Positions 21,411-21,777 of a stretch of 21,777 nucleotides of DNA are shown in pieces. Made by a program: the position numbers and the translations under genes. The DNA is taken from IMG/VR virus record IMGVR_UViG_3300030451_003695, positions 1 through 21,777 of that record, one strand, 5' to 3'. The notes below the pieces were generated by a model. That model was not told where the DNA came from. It saw nothing but the letters and a program-made list of their open reading frames with translations, and made no database searches. This stretch comes from a virus. The first letter of the stretch is position 1; every line of letters starts with the position of its first letter.

Positions 21411-21777
21411 CTAAAAAAGATTTTTTGTCCTTAATGCTTTGAATCCTGAAGGGACTGAATACTTAAAGTTACCATTACCATCTCCATCAGTATTGTTTCC
21501 AGCTGTAACATTACCTGCGAAAGTTCCTTCTTGTCCAAAATTTATTATTGTTGTTGCATGTGTATAGTTTCCAATAAATGGTACAAAAAAACCAGTTGAA
21601 GGCGATCTAGAGCTAAAATCAAATCCTTGATTTCCAGCTTCAACCTCTGATTGATCGATTGTAGCACCACTTGCTTGGTTAGCTCTATACCACTGTCCAT
21701 TTTTTGACCACCAGATTAATTGATTATCAATATCAACAGCAACTCCAACTATATCTCCATTATTAGAAATAAAAGCA
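21411..21777 (-). CDS. B3: C-terminal part of a B-like SPRY protein (partial)
   Basis: The open frame runs off the right edge; 122 codons plus a TAG stop (21413-21411) are visible. The translated end reads like the second half of a SPRY-like domain: NNGDIVGVAVDIDNQLIWWS, then KNGQW, later IINFGQEGTFAGN, a Gly/Asn/Asp-rich stretch, and NFKYSVPSGFKAL close to the stop, ending TKNLF. The same segment occurs inside C1 (FNWNFGDNPTF to GNFYHSVPSGFKML, residues ~463-502) and, less closely, at the end of B2. The protein stops where B proteins stop, and C3 follows within 10 bases, so it is most likely the B member of another A-B-C unit. Its upstream part and start are outside the window. Confidence 0.78.
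   Translation of the reverse strand, partial: AFISNNGDIVGVAVDIDNQLIWWSKNGQWYRANQASGATIDQSEVEAGNQGFDFSSRSPSTGFFVPFIGNYTHATTIINFGQEGTFAGNVTAGNNTDGDGNGNFKYSVPSGFKALRTKNLF

Noticed and set aside
21402-21430. Possible frameshift splitting B3 from C3 (homopolymer runs of T at 21403-21409 and 21421-21426)
   Set aside because: B3 ends in its own stop where other B proteins end, and C3 has a full N-terminal segment matching C1 and C2, so they are two genes and not one broken one.
1-21777. Diversity-generating retroelement behind the variable adhesins
   Set aside because: No reverse transcriptase, no template/variable repeat pair with adenine-specific differences, and no clustered variable codons were found. 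Variation here looks like ordinary paralogue divergence.
1-21777. CRISPR array, tRNA genes, integrase, transposase or insertion sequence
   Set aside because: No regularly spaced repeats, cloverleaf-like sequence or recombinase/transposase motifs were seen, and almost all bases belong to late structural genes.

Overview
The window is part of the genome of a T4-like (Myoviridae-morphology) tailed phage. It is AT-rich and every convincing gene lies on the minus strand, so transcription runs from high to low coordinates. Coding density is very high: gaps are 70 bases or less and several genes overlap by one base (TAATG). The order neck gp13 - neck gp14 - sheath stabiliser gp15 - small terminase gp16 - large terminase gp17 - sheath gp18 - tube gp19 - portal gp20 (13371 down to 4579) is the conserved T4/cyanophage late morphogenesis order. 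AT-richness, compactness and the style of the proteins recall marine T4-like phages of small AT-rich hosts (cyanobacteria, SAR11-type bacteria). The host cannot be fixed from this window.

The rest is built from paralogous adhesin-like genes on both sides of that core. I call them A (fibre-like: short repeat shaft plus a conserved C-terminal cap), B (LamG-like jellyroll plus SPRY-like domain) and C (LamG-like plus SPRY-like plus a ~300-residue phage C-terminal domain). In transcription order: end of a B-like gene (21777-21411), C3 (21401-19005), A2-B2-C2 (18955-14083), a tail-fibre-assembly-chaperone-like gene (14029-13403), the gp13-gp20 core, A1-B1-C1 (4564-101), and the first 24 codons of a further A gene (A0, 73-1). 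The unit A-B-C is therefore complete twice and partial at both ends. It occupies the place after gp20 where gp21 (prohead protease) usually follows in T4 relatives.

Regulation is legible. Seven exact copies of the T4 late promoter TATAAATA sit just upstream of A2, the chaperone gene, gp13, gp18, gp19, gp20 and A0, with a near copy (GATAAATA) before A1. B, C, gp14, gp15, gp16 and gp17 have no obvious promoter and look translationally coupled. Several Shine-Dalgarno sequences are embedded in the last codons of the preceding gene. gp14, gp17 and C2 appear to start with GTG. Perfect inverted repeats overlap the late promoter and the ribosome-binding region of gp13 and, less tightly, of gp20. This geometry matches the T4 strategy in which read-through RNA hides a ribosome-binding site that late-initiated RNA leaves open. 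The A2 promoter also carries TTGACA exactly 17 bases upstream of its TATAAA.

Together the window encodes DNA packaging (gp16, gp17, gp20), the neck (gp13, gp14), the contractile tail (gp15, gp18, gp19) and a large set of probable host-recognition proteins. No tRNA, integrase, transposase, CRISPR array or convincing plus-strand gene was seen.
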